From assembly GCA_016715505.1 (NCBI GenBank), contig JADJZY010000015.1:1-64000 (forward strand): 64,000 nt of DNA. The letters are read 5' to 3'. The position numbers and the translations under genes were made by a program. A model generated the notes under the pieces. It was not told the DNA's origin, did no database searches, and saw only the letters and a program-made list of their open reading frames with translations. This DNA is from Bacteroidota bacterium (GTDB lineage Bacteria > Bacteroidota > Bacteroidia > Chitinophagales > Chitinophagaceae). Of this stretch, positions 8,368 to 17,334 are shown piece by piece (the first letter of the stretch is position 1; each line of letters begins with the position of its first letter).

Positions 8368-9410
8368 ATGAACTATTTAAATGTTTTCAAGCAACACTTA
8401 ATCATTCTCCATTTGATCTTTTTTGTGATGGCCCAGCTTGTGGTGATGAATATGTCAGCTACAGTACGTACGGTCAATAACAATGGAGGCGGACAATTTT
8501 TGATATTGGGTCTGCGGTTACCGCTGCCTCTTCAGGTGATACCATTTATGTATGTGGATCCAGCAGCTCATATCCGGGTACCAATATCTCCAAAACGAAT
8601 TTGGTATTTATCGGTGCAGGTTTTAATCCAGCCAAACAAAATCCGGTAAAAACAGTGATGGTAAATAGTTGGACCATCGGAAACGGAAATACGGTCATTG
8701 GATTCGAATTATCCAATATTGCTTTCGCCACTACCTCGCCAACAAGTATTCGTTTTAGCCGATGCAGAATGGCGGGCTTTAATAGCACAAATAATACTTT
8801 TGTAAATTGTATGTTTGATAATTGTTTATGGGCCGGATTCATTAATCCACCCTTTACAAATCAATTTTTGAATGGCCTAGTTATTTCGAATTGCCTATTC
8901 TATGCAATTTCTGGCGCTTCGATTATTCAAAACACCCTCTTGAATGGTAGTGTATTCATTGATCATTGTATCTTCATAAAGGATGGTAGTACCATTCCGC
9001 TTGTTTCCGGATCTACTTCAGTAAACGGATATAATTTTACAAATAACATTTTTATGAATGTTACGCTGCCTTTATCTGCGGCATATCAATATACCAATAA
9101 TTATTCTGCTTCTGATCTTTCATTATTGGGAACGGGAAATATTACTGGCACAACATGGCCATTTATAACGCCACAAGCAAGCGTTACCGGGGCTTTTCAA
9201 TATGCATGGAATTTTCACTTGCCTCCCGGATCCCCATTGTCGGGTATTGGAAGTTTTGGGAGTGACCTGGGTATTTTTGGAGGAGCAAATCCTTACAAAA
9301 CGGATGGCGAACCGCCCATTCCGCAAATCGATATTATGATGCTCAATGGTACGCAATTTACTTCTGGTGGAACCTTGAACTTACAATTTCAATCGAGTGT
9401 GCAAGACTAG
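8368..9410 (+). CDS. Right-handed beta-helix secreted protein, one frameshift
   Basis: Opens at 8368 with a signal-like MNYLNVFKQHLIILHLIFF; the mature part begins at ATVRTVNNNGGGQF. The frame breaks in the T run near 8500. Adding one T restores FFDIGSAVTAASSGDTIYV in the frame that stays open to 9410. The body has the N-rich turn/strand rhythm of parallel beta-helices (NNTFVNCMFDNCLW, NNIFMNVTLP). The C-terminus reads LGIFGGANPY ... GEPPIPQIDIMMLNG and is shared with the next gene. No canonical T9SS domain is seen. Probably exported and surface or periplasmic. Confidence 0.75.
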
Positions 9411-9494
9411 CGTAATATGATTATTAGACAATTTGGTAAGGAAATAAGATATCCTGTCAAAAAGTCTAACTCAATAAATTTAAATACTATCAAC

Positions 9495-10587
9495 ATGAAA
9501 AACGTAAAATATATCCTTCTTGCATTTATGATTTGTATGGCAGGTTATGCGCATGCAACGGTAAGAACATTAAATAATAATAATCCAAGTCCAGGGCAAT
9601 ACACTACTTGGGCGAATGTTGAAGCAGCATCTTCCATTGGTGATACCGTTTATGTTAGCGGCTCGCCACTAAGTTATGGCGATATTACAGTTAATGTTTA
9701 CAATCTTTGTATAATAGGCACTGGATATAACCCACAAAAGCAAAATCCATTGGTAAGTGAGTTTGGGGAGATCGATGCAGCAGTTGGACAAATTAGAATG
9801 ATTGGGTTGAAATGCAAAAGTGTTGATGTACAACCTATTTTTGGCGTGGCTGCATTACATGCAAGTTATTGTCACATGGTTAGAGGGCATATTTTCATCT
9901 ACAGGTTATGATGGTGCAGTCTATTTACGCAACAATGTTATTACCGGAGAACTTTCCGGGGGGTATAATTTTTTACTAACCGGAACTAACACGAATAATT
10001 TATCTGGTGAAATTGCAAACAATATTTGCTTCGGAGAATTAAAAGTTCAGAATTCGATCATTATGGGTTTGAATATTTTTAATAACATATTCATTGCCGA
10101 TTCTACTTATGGAACCCAATTATTCGGAGGTGGACCCCAATATTACTATAGCAGTGTGTTTAAAAATAATATCCTTTTAAATTATCATGATGATGGAATT
10201 ATTTTTAATAGCAATCCCTCATTTATTGGTTTAAATGTTACGTTTTACAATAATGTAGTTTATTCTAGTCTAACCGCATTACCAAACTTTGGGAACAATA
10301 TTGGCATGATTACTACCAATCCTTTATTTGTGAATGTGCCATGTGCAAGTATCATTGGAAATAATTGTCTCTTCGATCTAGGTTACGATTATCACTTGTC
10401 CGCATTGTCTCCTGCTAAAAATGCCGGCACGGATGGTACCGATATTGGTCCGTTTGGTGGCCCTTATGGCGTTACCTTTAACACTTTCGGCGAACCACCC
10501 ATTCCGCAAATAAAACAAATGAATATGCCGGCTTCCGTAAGCAGCGGTCAAAGTTTTAACGTTCAAATTATTTCCACGGTTAAGTAA
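9495..10587 (+). CDS. Right-handed beta-helix secreted protein, paralogue, one frameshift
   Basis: ATG at 9495 starts a clear signal peptide (MKNVKYILLAFMICMAGYAHA) followed by TVRTLNNNNPSPGQYTTW, aligned with the preceding gene. The frame breaks within ATGGTTAGAGGGCAT near 9880-9893. The remaining open frame runs to 10587 with SSTGYDGAVYLRNNVITGEL and further beta-helix coils. The same C-terminal module is present: DIGPFGGPYG ... GEPPIPQIKQMNMP ... VQIISTVK. It arose by tandem duplication with 8368-9410 and has since diverged strongly in the coils while keeping both ends. Confidence 0.75.
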
Positions 10588-10592
10588 ACACA

Positions 10593-11382
10593 ATGAGGCA
10601 AAAAATATTTTTATTGTTTGTGCTAGGCTTGATTTTTTTATCGAATGTAATGCATGCACAGTGGTCTACAAACCCATTAGCAATACGCCTGTTTGCACAT
10701 TGCCTGGTAGTTCAACCGAAGATTTTCAATCCATTGAAGATGGCATGGGTGGTACCTATATCGTGTGGGTTGATGCAAGATATGTTGTAACGTTAAATCT
10801 CTATATTTTTGCACAGCACATCGACTCAAATGGCGTTGCACTTTGGGGAGCGAATGGGATACCAATTTCTAATAATTACAATAGTACTCGCCCACGTATC
10901 GTTTTGGATAAAAGTAATGGTGGGTGTATTATTTCATGGACAGAAGAACATTTAAGCAAGTCTATCAAACTCCAAAGATTAACTTCATCAGGCGTTAAAA
11001 AATGGGTAGGAGTACTCGATCAAGGAATTCAAGTGAGTGAAAATACAATTACTAACTATGAAAATATGAGTATGGTATCTAATGGAGTGAATGGTGGCGT
11101 AATATGTTTTTATTATACTCAATAGATAATAATAATTTTAGGCTGATTGCACAGGCTATAGATAGCTCTGGCAACAAACTTTGGCAACCAAATGGCAATA
11201 TACTTGTTGATACTTTTGCGAAATCGAGCACTTCCAGTTTTTGCGAGGATGGACTTGGTGGTGCGTATTATTCATGGTTATCACGACATAATAATGTGAA
11301 GGCTTTTCATCTTGGGCATGTAAATTCTATTGGAGGTATTATGAATGCAGATATTGTAATTAGCGATGTAAGCAATCTTTAA
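10593..11382 (+). pseudogene. Giant repeat surface protein, part 1: signal peptide and AQxIDxxG repeats (broken frame)
   Basis: MRQKIFLLFVLGLIFLSNVMHAQW at 10593 is a signal peptide. Near 10658 the frame shifts to VYKPISNTPVCTLPG and near 11115 it shifts again. Across the frames a repeat of about 50-60 residues recurs: FAQHIDSNGVALWGANGIPIS, IAQAIDSSGNKLWQPNGNILV. This AQ-ID-G-W-NG pattern resembles blades of exported beta-propellers. The segment continues without a natural end into the next stretch, so it is the N-terminal part of one gene running to 14723, about 1,375 codons. Confidence 0.65.
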
Positions 11383-12038
11383 TCACCAAGCTAATTTCGC
11401 TCCTTCTGTTTTAAGAGACAATCAAGGTAATTTAATTTATTTTTGGCGAGATGTTCGTGCTGGAATTTTACATAAACTTGAAATTTTTGCGCAAAAAGTA
11501 GATGCTTTCGGAAATACACAATGGATAAACAATGGAATTAATATTGGGGAGGTATATTATACGGAGGATGAAAGTCCTATGATGTAATTCCTGATGGAAA
11601 TAATGGGGTTATAATTACATGGTTAGATTGTAACCCAAGTTTTTTAATAAAAAATTATTTGCACAACGGATTGACGGTGCTGGTATTAAACAATGGGCTA
11701 CCAATGGGGTGCTTGTTTGTGATACAAATCAAAAAGGGATCCTAAAATTATTAAAAGCAAAAATAACGGGGCAATTATTGGTTGGAACAAAGAAATATTT
11801 TGGTGATTTACAAATTCTCTGCACAACAAATAATAGTGTAGGGCAGTTCAATGGAGTAATTCGGCGTGGAACTTGTTAATACGAACTGCTTTTATTATAC
11901 AACTGGCAGCCTTTTCAACTTGTAGAGGATGGGAAAAAGGTTGCTATATGTACCTACTATTTATACTGCGCCTCTACACCAGCCCTTTATACTCAAAATT
12001 TATGTTCTAGCGGCTATCTCGCTTGCACCCCACCCGAA
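11383..12038 (+). pseudogene. Giant repeat surface protein, part 2: heavily frame-broken propeller-like stretch
   Basis: No long open frame, but pieces in all three forward frames still show the same repeat: IFAQKVDAFGNTQWINNGI near 11490 and LFAQRIDGAGIKQWATNG near 11655, with NLIYFWRDVRAG and GVIITWLDCNP between. It is therefore coding sequence disrupted by several single-base shifts. The last 150 nt (11890-12038) are too disturbed to read reliably. Confidence 0.5.
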
Positions 12039-13241
12039 ATGGAGGTGAAAGGAAATAATTTGCTTATTCCATCAGGTAGTACCTCAACTTCGCCACTAAA
12101 CAATACTAATTTTGGTAGCGATACCATTGGCAATACAGTGACTCGTATTTTCAAAATACATAATTCAGGTACTGCTGATTTATCCATTTCTAATATAGCC
12201 ATAACAGGAGCAGAAGCATCATCCTTTTCGTATACTTGCTCAAGCACTTCTTTTGCTGCCGATTCGGCTATATTAACGATATCTTTTACACCACTTAAAA
12301 GTGGATTTCACAACGCCATCATTACAATTTTTAATAATGATGCTGATGAAGGTGCTTATTCTTTTGCAGTCAAAGGGCAAGCTATTAATTGCGTTAAACA
12401 AGCAGAGTACTTTTGGGATGTCGATCCCGGCCTTGGACAAGGAATTAGTTTGAACCCAATTTCACCAAGTGATTCTGTCAATGCAGTAAAATCTATTTCT
12501 ACTGTTGGCGTAAATGCAGGCTATCATATGTTGTATATTCGAACAAAAGATGCTACAAACAAATGGTCGCTTAGTGAACCTCGAAGTATTTATGTTAAAC
12601 CTTACATTGCTAGCGCAGAATATTTTTGGGATGTAGATCCGGGTCAAGGCCAAGGCATGAGTTTGAATCTAATTTCTACCGGTGATTCTATCAATGAAAT
12701 CAAATCAATTTCTACGGTTGGTTTAAGTGCAGGTTATCATGTTTTATATATTCGAACACAAGAGGGTGATGGTAAATGGTCATTAAGCGAACCCCGAAGT
12801 ATTTATGTGAAGCCTAACATTGTAGCCATACAATATTTTATAGATACCGATCCGGGTTTTGCCAATGCAACCGAGTTGCCGGTTCCCAATGGCGACTCTA
12901 TTAATTACAATTTATCTATCAATACAAGCGGTTTAAGTTATGGCGAACATTGGGTGTATACCCGCACCAAAAATTCAGATGGTAAATATTCATTAGCCGA
13001 GGGAAGAAAAATAATCGTGCTTAAACCATTGGTTGCTGCTGAGTTTTTTATTGATACCGACCCCGGTCAGGGTAATGGAACCGGTATTCCAATTCCCATT
13101 GACCATACGGTAAATTTTCCGAAATATTCAGTTGCCTGCACTAAGCACAGGGCTTCACAATTAGCTATTCGCACCTTAGATCAGAAGGTTATTGGTCACA
13201 TCCCGAATTTAGAAATATATTTATTTCACCCGCTCAGGTGA
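12039..13241 (+). CDS. Giant repeat surface protein, part 3: HYDIN-like domain and DPG repeats 1-4
   Basis: Opens with a choice-of-anchor-D/HYDIN-like Ig domain (FGSDTIGNTVTRIFKIHN ... LSISNIAITGAEASSFSY). Then come four tandem repeats of about 70 residues, each starting AEYFWDVDPGxGQG, IQYFIDTDPG or AEFFIDTDPG and ending with GYHxLYIRTKD...KWSLSEPRSIYVKP. The first two repeats are nearly identical, suggesting recent duplication. The ATG at 12039 is internal; the true gene start is 10593. The frame is lost near 13130-13240. Such DPG repeats occur in exported Bacteroidota proteins; I know of no experimentally defined function. Confidence 0.7.
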   Translation: MEVKGNNLLIPSGSTSTSPLNNTNFGSDTIGNTVTRIFKIHNSGTADLSISNIAITGAEASSFSYTCSSTSFAADSAILTISFTPLKSGFHNAIITIFNNDADEGAYSFAVKGQAINCVKQAEYFWDVDPGLGQGISLNPISPSDSVNAVKSISTVGVNAGYHMLYIRTKDATNKWSLSEPRSIYVKPYIASAEYFWDVDPGQGQGMSLNLISTGDSINEIKSISTVGLSAGYHVLYIRTQEGDGKWSLSEPRSIYVKPNIVAIQYFIDTDPGFANATELPVPNGDSINYNLSINTSGLSYGEHWVYTRTKNSDGKYSLAEGRKIIVLKPLVAAEFFIDTDPGQGNGTGIPIPIDHTVNFPKYSVACTKHRASQLAIRTLDQKVIGHIPNLEIYLFHPLR

Positions 13242-13916
13242 ATGAAAATAAACTGGTGGCCGCTGAGTTTTTTATCGATTCGGAACCTGGTGTTGGATTA
13301 GGCCAGGCTTTTAATATTTTGAAAGATACAATGAGTCAATTTTCAGGCGATATCGTATTGCCGACTTTGCAACCAGGTATTCATACCCTCAATATCCGAA
13401 CCAAAGATAGTATAGGTGTGTGGTCGCATGTGGAACAACGAAACTTTTATTGTAATTCATCAGATGTAAAATGCTTCCACGATTGTAGCTGCTGAATATT
13501 TTATAGATTCAGAACCCGGTTTGAATGCCGGTATTGCATTCGCCATTCCCCCCGGCACAGTTACCGGGATCAATGGTTCTTTGGCATTGCCCAGCCTAAA
13601 CACCGGTATCCACACTTTAAATTTGAGGGTAAAAAATAACTTTGGTCAATGGTCGCATACCGAAAAGAGAATTCTTTTTGTAAAACCTTTTGACCAATCA
13701 ACAGAAATCGTTTCAGCCGAATATTTTGTCGACAATGATCCCGGTTTGGGAAATGCGGATACAATCCTTATACCTTTGCCCGACGATACTATTCAGCATT
13801 GTGGTATTTTATCTCTTCCTGCGCTCGCAAACGGAGTACATCAATTTTGTCCGAACCAAAGACAATCGAGATGTGTGGTCCTTGTCCGAACCAAGAACAT
13901 TCTCAATAGTGCCTAA
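13238..13916 (+). pseudogene. Giant repeat surface protein, part 4: DPG repeats 5-7 (frames 13238-13495 and 13521-13916)
   Basis: Continuation in two further frames. Repeat 5 begins AAEFFIDSEPGVGLGQAF near 13255, repeat 6 AEYFIDSEPGLNAGIAF near 13488, and repeat 7 AEYFVDNDPGLGNADTI near 13718. Each ends with GIHTLNxRxKxxxGxWSHxExR or its variant. At least two single-base shifts are needed to join the pieces. The 13690 frame carries the last repeat end (FVRTKDNRDVWSLSEPRTFS) on into a PKD-like segment. Confidence 0.6.
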
Positions 13917-14723
13917 TTTGAATGTAAATATTTTTCCATATTCGGTCGCAACTTTTTGTGATACAGGAAATGTAATACTTAGTGCAATAACGAGCGGTGG
14001 ATATACAAATTATCAATGGTATAAAGATTGTGAAATTATCCCGGTGCCACGGCCAGCACCTACAGCGCAAGTACACCTGGTAATTATTATGTCATAGTTT
14101 CCAATGGATTACAAACACAATGCGATTTTGTTCAGGTGATGATGGTGCCCTGTCAAAGTACGCTCAATCTCACTTGTTTTGTACAAGCCTATTACATTGG
14201 CGCAAATACCATGCAAACGGTTCTTTTAAACCAAGGCGAACCATTTTCACCAAATGCATGTGATACGATTGATGTGAAATGGCATCAAGCAATTTGGCCC
14301 CATGAATTGTTTTATGCGAAACGGGCTGTTTTGAACCAGGATGGTACACTTACTTGCGACTTCCCATTTGCCAATGGCGCTTACTATCTGGCTGTCAAAC
14401 ATCGAAATAGTATCGAAACCTGGAGTGCAAATCCGATAAGCATCTCCTCCATTACAACCTATAATTTTTCAACTGCCGCCACTCAGGCATTTGGTTCAAA
14501 TCAGCTCGAAATGGAACCCGGTGTATTCGCCTTCTTCAGCGGTGATATCAATCAGGATGGTGTCATTGACGGACTCGATTACAACGATTGGGAAAACGAC
14601 AGTAACAATTTTGCAGGAGGATATTTTAGTACCGATCTGAATGGCGATGGTATTGTGGATGGTCTCGACTTTATTTATTGGGAGCAGAATAGCAATAATT
14701 TTGTAGGAGCTGTAGTGCCGTAA
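13917..14723 (+). CDS. Giant repeat surface protein, part 5: C-terminus with dockerin-like calcium loops (open from 14136)
   Basis: After a broken PKD/Ig-like piece (SAITSGGYTNYQWYKDCE, about 13980), the frame 14136-14723 is open. It ends in two dockerin-type EF-hand loops: GDINQDGVIDGLDYNDWEND and DLNGDGIVDGLDFIYWEQN, with D-x-N/D-x-D-G-x-x-D-G spacing. Dockerin-like ends are common at the C-terminus of Bacteroidota surface proteins and bind Ca2+; a cohesin partner is not visible here. No T9SS sorting motif follows the loops. Stop TAA at 14721-14723. Confidence 0.68.
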
Positions 14724-14736
14724 CCGAACGAAAATT

Positions 14737-14820
14737 TATCCCGTGGTCTTTGTCCTCACAAAACACAATTACTTTTTATCTAAAGTTTGACATGCAGCAA
14801 GCCAAACAGGTTGAACAGCG
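14737..14820. repeat. Degenerate 3' repeat, copy A
   Basis: Begins TATCCCGTGGTCTTTGTCC right after the giant-protein stop codon and matches copy B at 15677-15758 over about 80 bp (CGTGGTCTTTCTCCTCAC, AAACACAATTA, GACATGC, AAGCC, AACA). Both copies follow the 3' end of an exported-protein gene, so the repeat travels with, or terminates, these genes. Confidence 0.6.
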
Positions 14821-14923
14821 GGGCGAGTGATATCTTGCCCATTTTTTTTGTCATGGTGATGTCATTCCATTTTGAATTTCCAACTACCTGAACTACTTTG
14901 TTGTCTATTAGAAAATGGAATGA

Positions 14924-15667
14924 ATGAAAAAATTATTTTACCTTAATCGCGCTAATTATCTCTTTGCCCACGCACAAAAACACGTCCGTAAATATCGGCC
15001 CAAGTGCAGGCATGTTTAGACAGCACCTTCGTGATTCCAAGTGGAGCCAATGTACAATTTAATGCCTCCAACCATCCCGGAGCAGGACCTTACATGAACG
15101 CCGAAATATATCTTTGCCAGGGCGCTACATTGGAGTATGATTTTTCGATAGGTACAAGTAATATCGTTACATTTTACATGGATAAACATTCCATCCTCAA
15201 TTTTCCTCCCAGCGCCTCAGGCACCCTCGCCAACTTCTACATGAAAGATAGCGCGACCTTGCAAATTCAATCTACCAGCACAATTTATGCTTACATGAAA
15301 AGGGAACCCAATGCCCAAGTTGCCAGCTTGCCTATTTCATTTATGTCAGATAGTATTTTTAACAACATTCAATTCACCTTCAATGGTTGGTCAAATCCTT
15401 GTGGCCCTACCGCGATTTCTCCTGAACTGATTGCTAAAACTTTATTTTATTCCAAAATCCTATCTCTTCCGAAGGCATTCATTTTACCAATACTTATCCC
15501 AGACCTTTAATTCTCCGTTTATACAATGCCTTAGGTCAACCCATTGGGCATCACACCATTCAATCATCCAATCGATTCATCCAAGGGCCTCTGCCTCAGG
15601 GATTCATCTACTATAAAATTTTGAGGGTGAGACCTTCTTAGAAGCTGGAAAATTATTGAACCGATAA
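14924..15667 (+). pseudogene. T9SS-sorted secreted protein, frame-broken
   Basis: MKKLFYL at 14924 opens a signal peptide (ISLPTHAQK readable in the next frame). The main frame, 15004-15510, encodes DSTFVIPSGANVQFNASNHPG and a hydrophobic adhesin-like body. In a third frame from about 15450 lies a short type-A sorting domain: NPISSEGIHFTNTYPRP, RLYNALGQPIGHHTI, LPQGFIYYKI. At least three shifts are needed to join signal, body and sorting domain. About 245 residues in total. Substrate or ligand unknown. Confidence 0.6.
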
Positions 15668-15676
15668 GGCTGGTTT

Positions 15677-15758
15677 TATCCCCGTGGTCTTTCTCCTCAC
15701 CAAACACAATTATTTTTATTTAGAATTCGACATGCCGTAAGCCGAACATGTGGAACGA
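15677..15758. repeat. Degenerate 3' repeat, copy B (interrupted by MITE)
   Basis: About 80-bp counterpart of 14737-14820, starting TATCCCCGTGGTCTTTCTCC. The match continues on the far side of the inserted element at 15920 (GGAACATAGTAGGTCAC against TGAACAGCGGGGCGAGT), which shows where the insertion went in. Confidence 0.6.
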
Positions 15759-15919
15759 GACCGTTGCAAAAGTCATTTGGCAAAAAAGTTCAAGGCTTTT
15801 TGAATTTTTAAGCATTGAGTTATCTTCTTGATAATGATATGGTTAAAAATTCAAAGTAACGCAGAAATTTGAAGCCAAATGACTTAGCCAATAATTTTTA
15901 ATAGTTTTGCAACGGTCTC
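15757..15919. mobile_element. MITE-like element, 163 bp, 15-bp perfect terminal inverted repeats
   Basis: Left end GAGACCGTTGCAAAA (15757-15771); right end TTTTGCAACGGTCTC (15905-15919), a perfect inverted pair. Nested inside are a second pair GTCATTTGGC/GCCAAATGAC (15772-15781, 15874-15883) and a third TTTGAATTTTTAA/TTAAAAATTCAAA (15799-15811, 15843-15855), so the whole element can fold into a long hairpin. GGAAC occurs directly on both sides (15752-15756 and 15920-15924), consistent with a 5-bp target-site duplication. There is no room for a transposase, so it would move in trans. Similar GAGAC-type ends are known in IS5/IS1182-like elements; the family assignment is tentative. Confidence 0.7.
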
Positions 15920-15949
15920 GGAACATAGTAGGTCACAGCCATCCATTTA

Positions 15950-17309
15950 TTATGATCTCAATAAATCAATAATCTTTTGCGCTTCTCTCAGCCCGCTCAA
16001 GTACGCACCATGCACCGTTGAAAATAATCGGCTTCCGTATGCTCACCGGCAAAAATAAGCGGTCATTTACTTCTTCAGCCAAGTCATCAAAATGTTGCAT
16101 TTCTGTTCCGACTGCCGTGTACGAGTACGCACCTAAAGTATGTTCATTCGATTGCCATTTTGTTCTTTAAAAATGTTTCGGGTAAGGGATGCCTGTTCCG
16201 TAAATATCTTTGAGGTGCATCATGATTTTTCGATGAGCTCCAGAATCTGTCATGGTTTCCGTCAATCGCGCCTGTTCGGCATAGGCAAAAGTCATTAACC
16301 CATTCAAGCCCGGATTGATTTTTTTTAAATTTACAAAATAGTTAAACAAATCTTTTTCATCGGGCGTATAGGATATGTACTGAACTTCATCCCAAAATGA
16401 TGTATCCCAAATCAATAAAAATTTATTCACACAATTCATTCCAATTTTTTGAATGGCATTTTGTTTCGCTGCCGGCAACTCAGGCGTAAATGCAATGTGA
16501 TTTGCTTTTAAACACCCAAAGGGAACAGTTACTATCACATAATCGGCCTCTGTGATATTTGTACCATGTGTAATTTTTATGCGGGATTGGGTATAGTCTA
16601 TTTCTGTTACTTGATTGACCTGAATATTTACGCCTTGTGATAAAAACTTTGCCAGGGTGTCATAGCCATTCGTAACAATATGCTCAGGTCCACCAAATTC
16701 CTCGCCTTCAAAGTATAAGGTTGATGATAAACGATCTAAATCACCGGTATCAAAGGTGACATAGGTCGACAATAAAATTTCCAAAGCCTGTTATTTGCTT
16801 TGAGGGATATAATGCCTGAAAGACTGTCTCAAAACTGAGCGTCGGGTTACCCTTGAAAGTGTAAGCTGTTTAGAATCGTATATAATTCTTCTTCTGCAAC
16901 ATCGTATTCTACTGAACTTCTCAATACCCCGCCAATATCATAAGATTTTCTGCTTTCGTCATCTGTTTCAAAAGTCCCCATTCCGGCCTGCTGAGCAAGG
17001 GTTGTGATCGGGTTGCCATCGATACCATGTATCCAACTTGCCCCTTCGTCAAAAGCATATCCCAAACTCCTGTTGGTTCTTAACCGACCTCCAATCCGGT
17101 CCTGCGATTCAAGTACAATTACCCGAAATCCTTTTGTTTGAGAAGTTGGGCAGCAGCCAGTCCTGAAATGCCGGCTCCAACTACTACTACGGTCTTATCG
17201 TCGGCATGGTTCAAATCATCCTCTTTTACAGGCACTCGTTAGCAGAGTGGGTAAAAAAGAACAGGGGAAAACCCATTAAGCCTTCCCGTATAAATTCCCG
17301 GCGCTTCAT
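15950..17309 (-). pseudogene. Flavin monoamine oxidase family protein, frame-broken
   Basis: Start ATG at 17309 gives MKRREFIREGLMGFPLFFF, a Tat-like signal with paired Arg. Next is the FAD-binding GxGxxG (VVVVGAGISGLAAAQLL) and IVLESQDRIGGRLRTN in another frame, then YAFDEGASWIHGIDGNPIT (16847-17065). The substrate/FAD middle is open over 16167-16784 (VIVTVPFGCLKA, LLIWDTSFW). The C-terminal FAD motif is LFFAGEHTEADYFSTVHGAYLSG. The stop is at 15950. Expected length about 450 aa fits the span. At least four single-base shifts; the gene is otherwise complete. It oxidises primary or polyamine substrates with FAD; the exact amine is unknown. Confidence 0.8.
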
Positions 17310-17334
17310 ACATGCGATTTACTAAATCTCAAAT

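Noticed and set aside
12402..13900. Regularly spaced repeats at about 210 bp considered as a CRISPR-like array
   Set aside because: The repeats are in-frame protein repeats of about 70 residues with conserved codon phase, not 20-40-bp direct repeats with spacers. No cas genes in the window.
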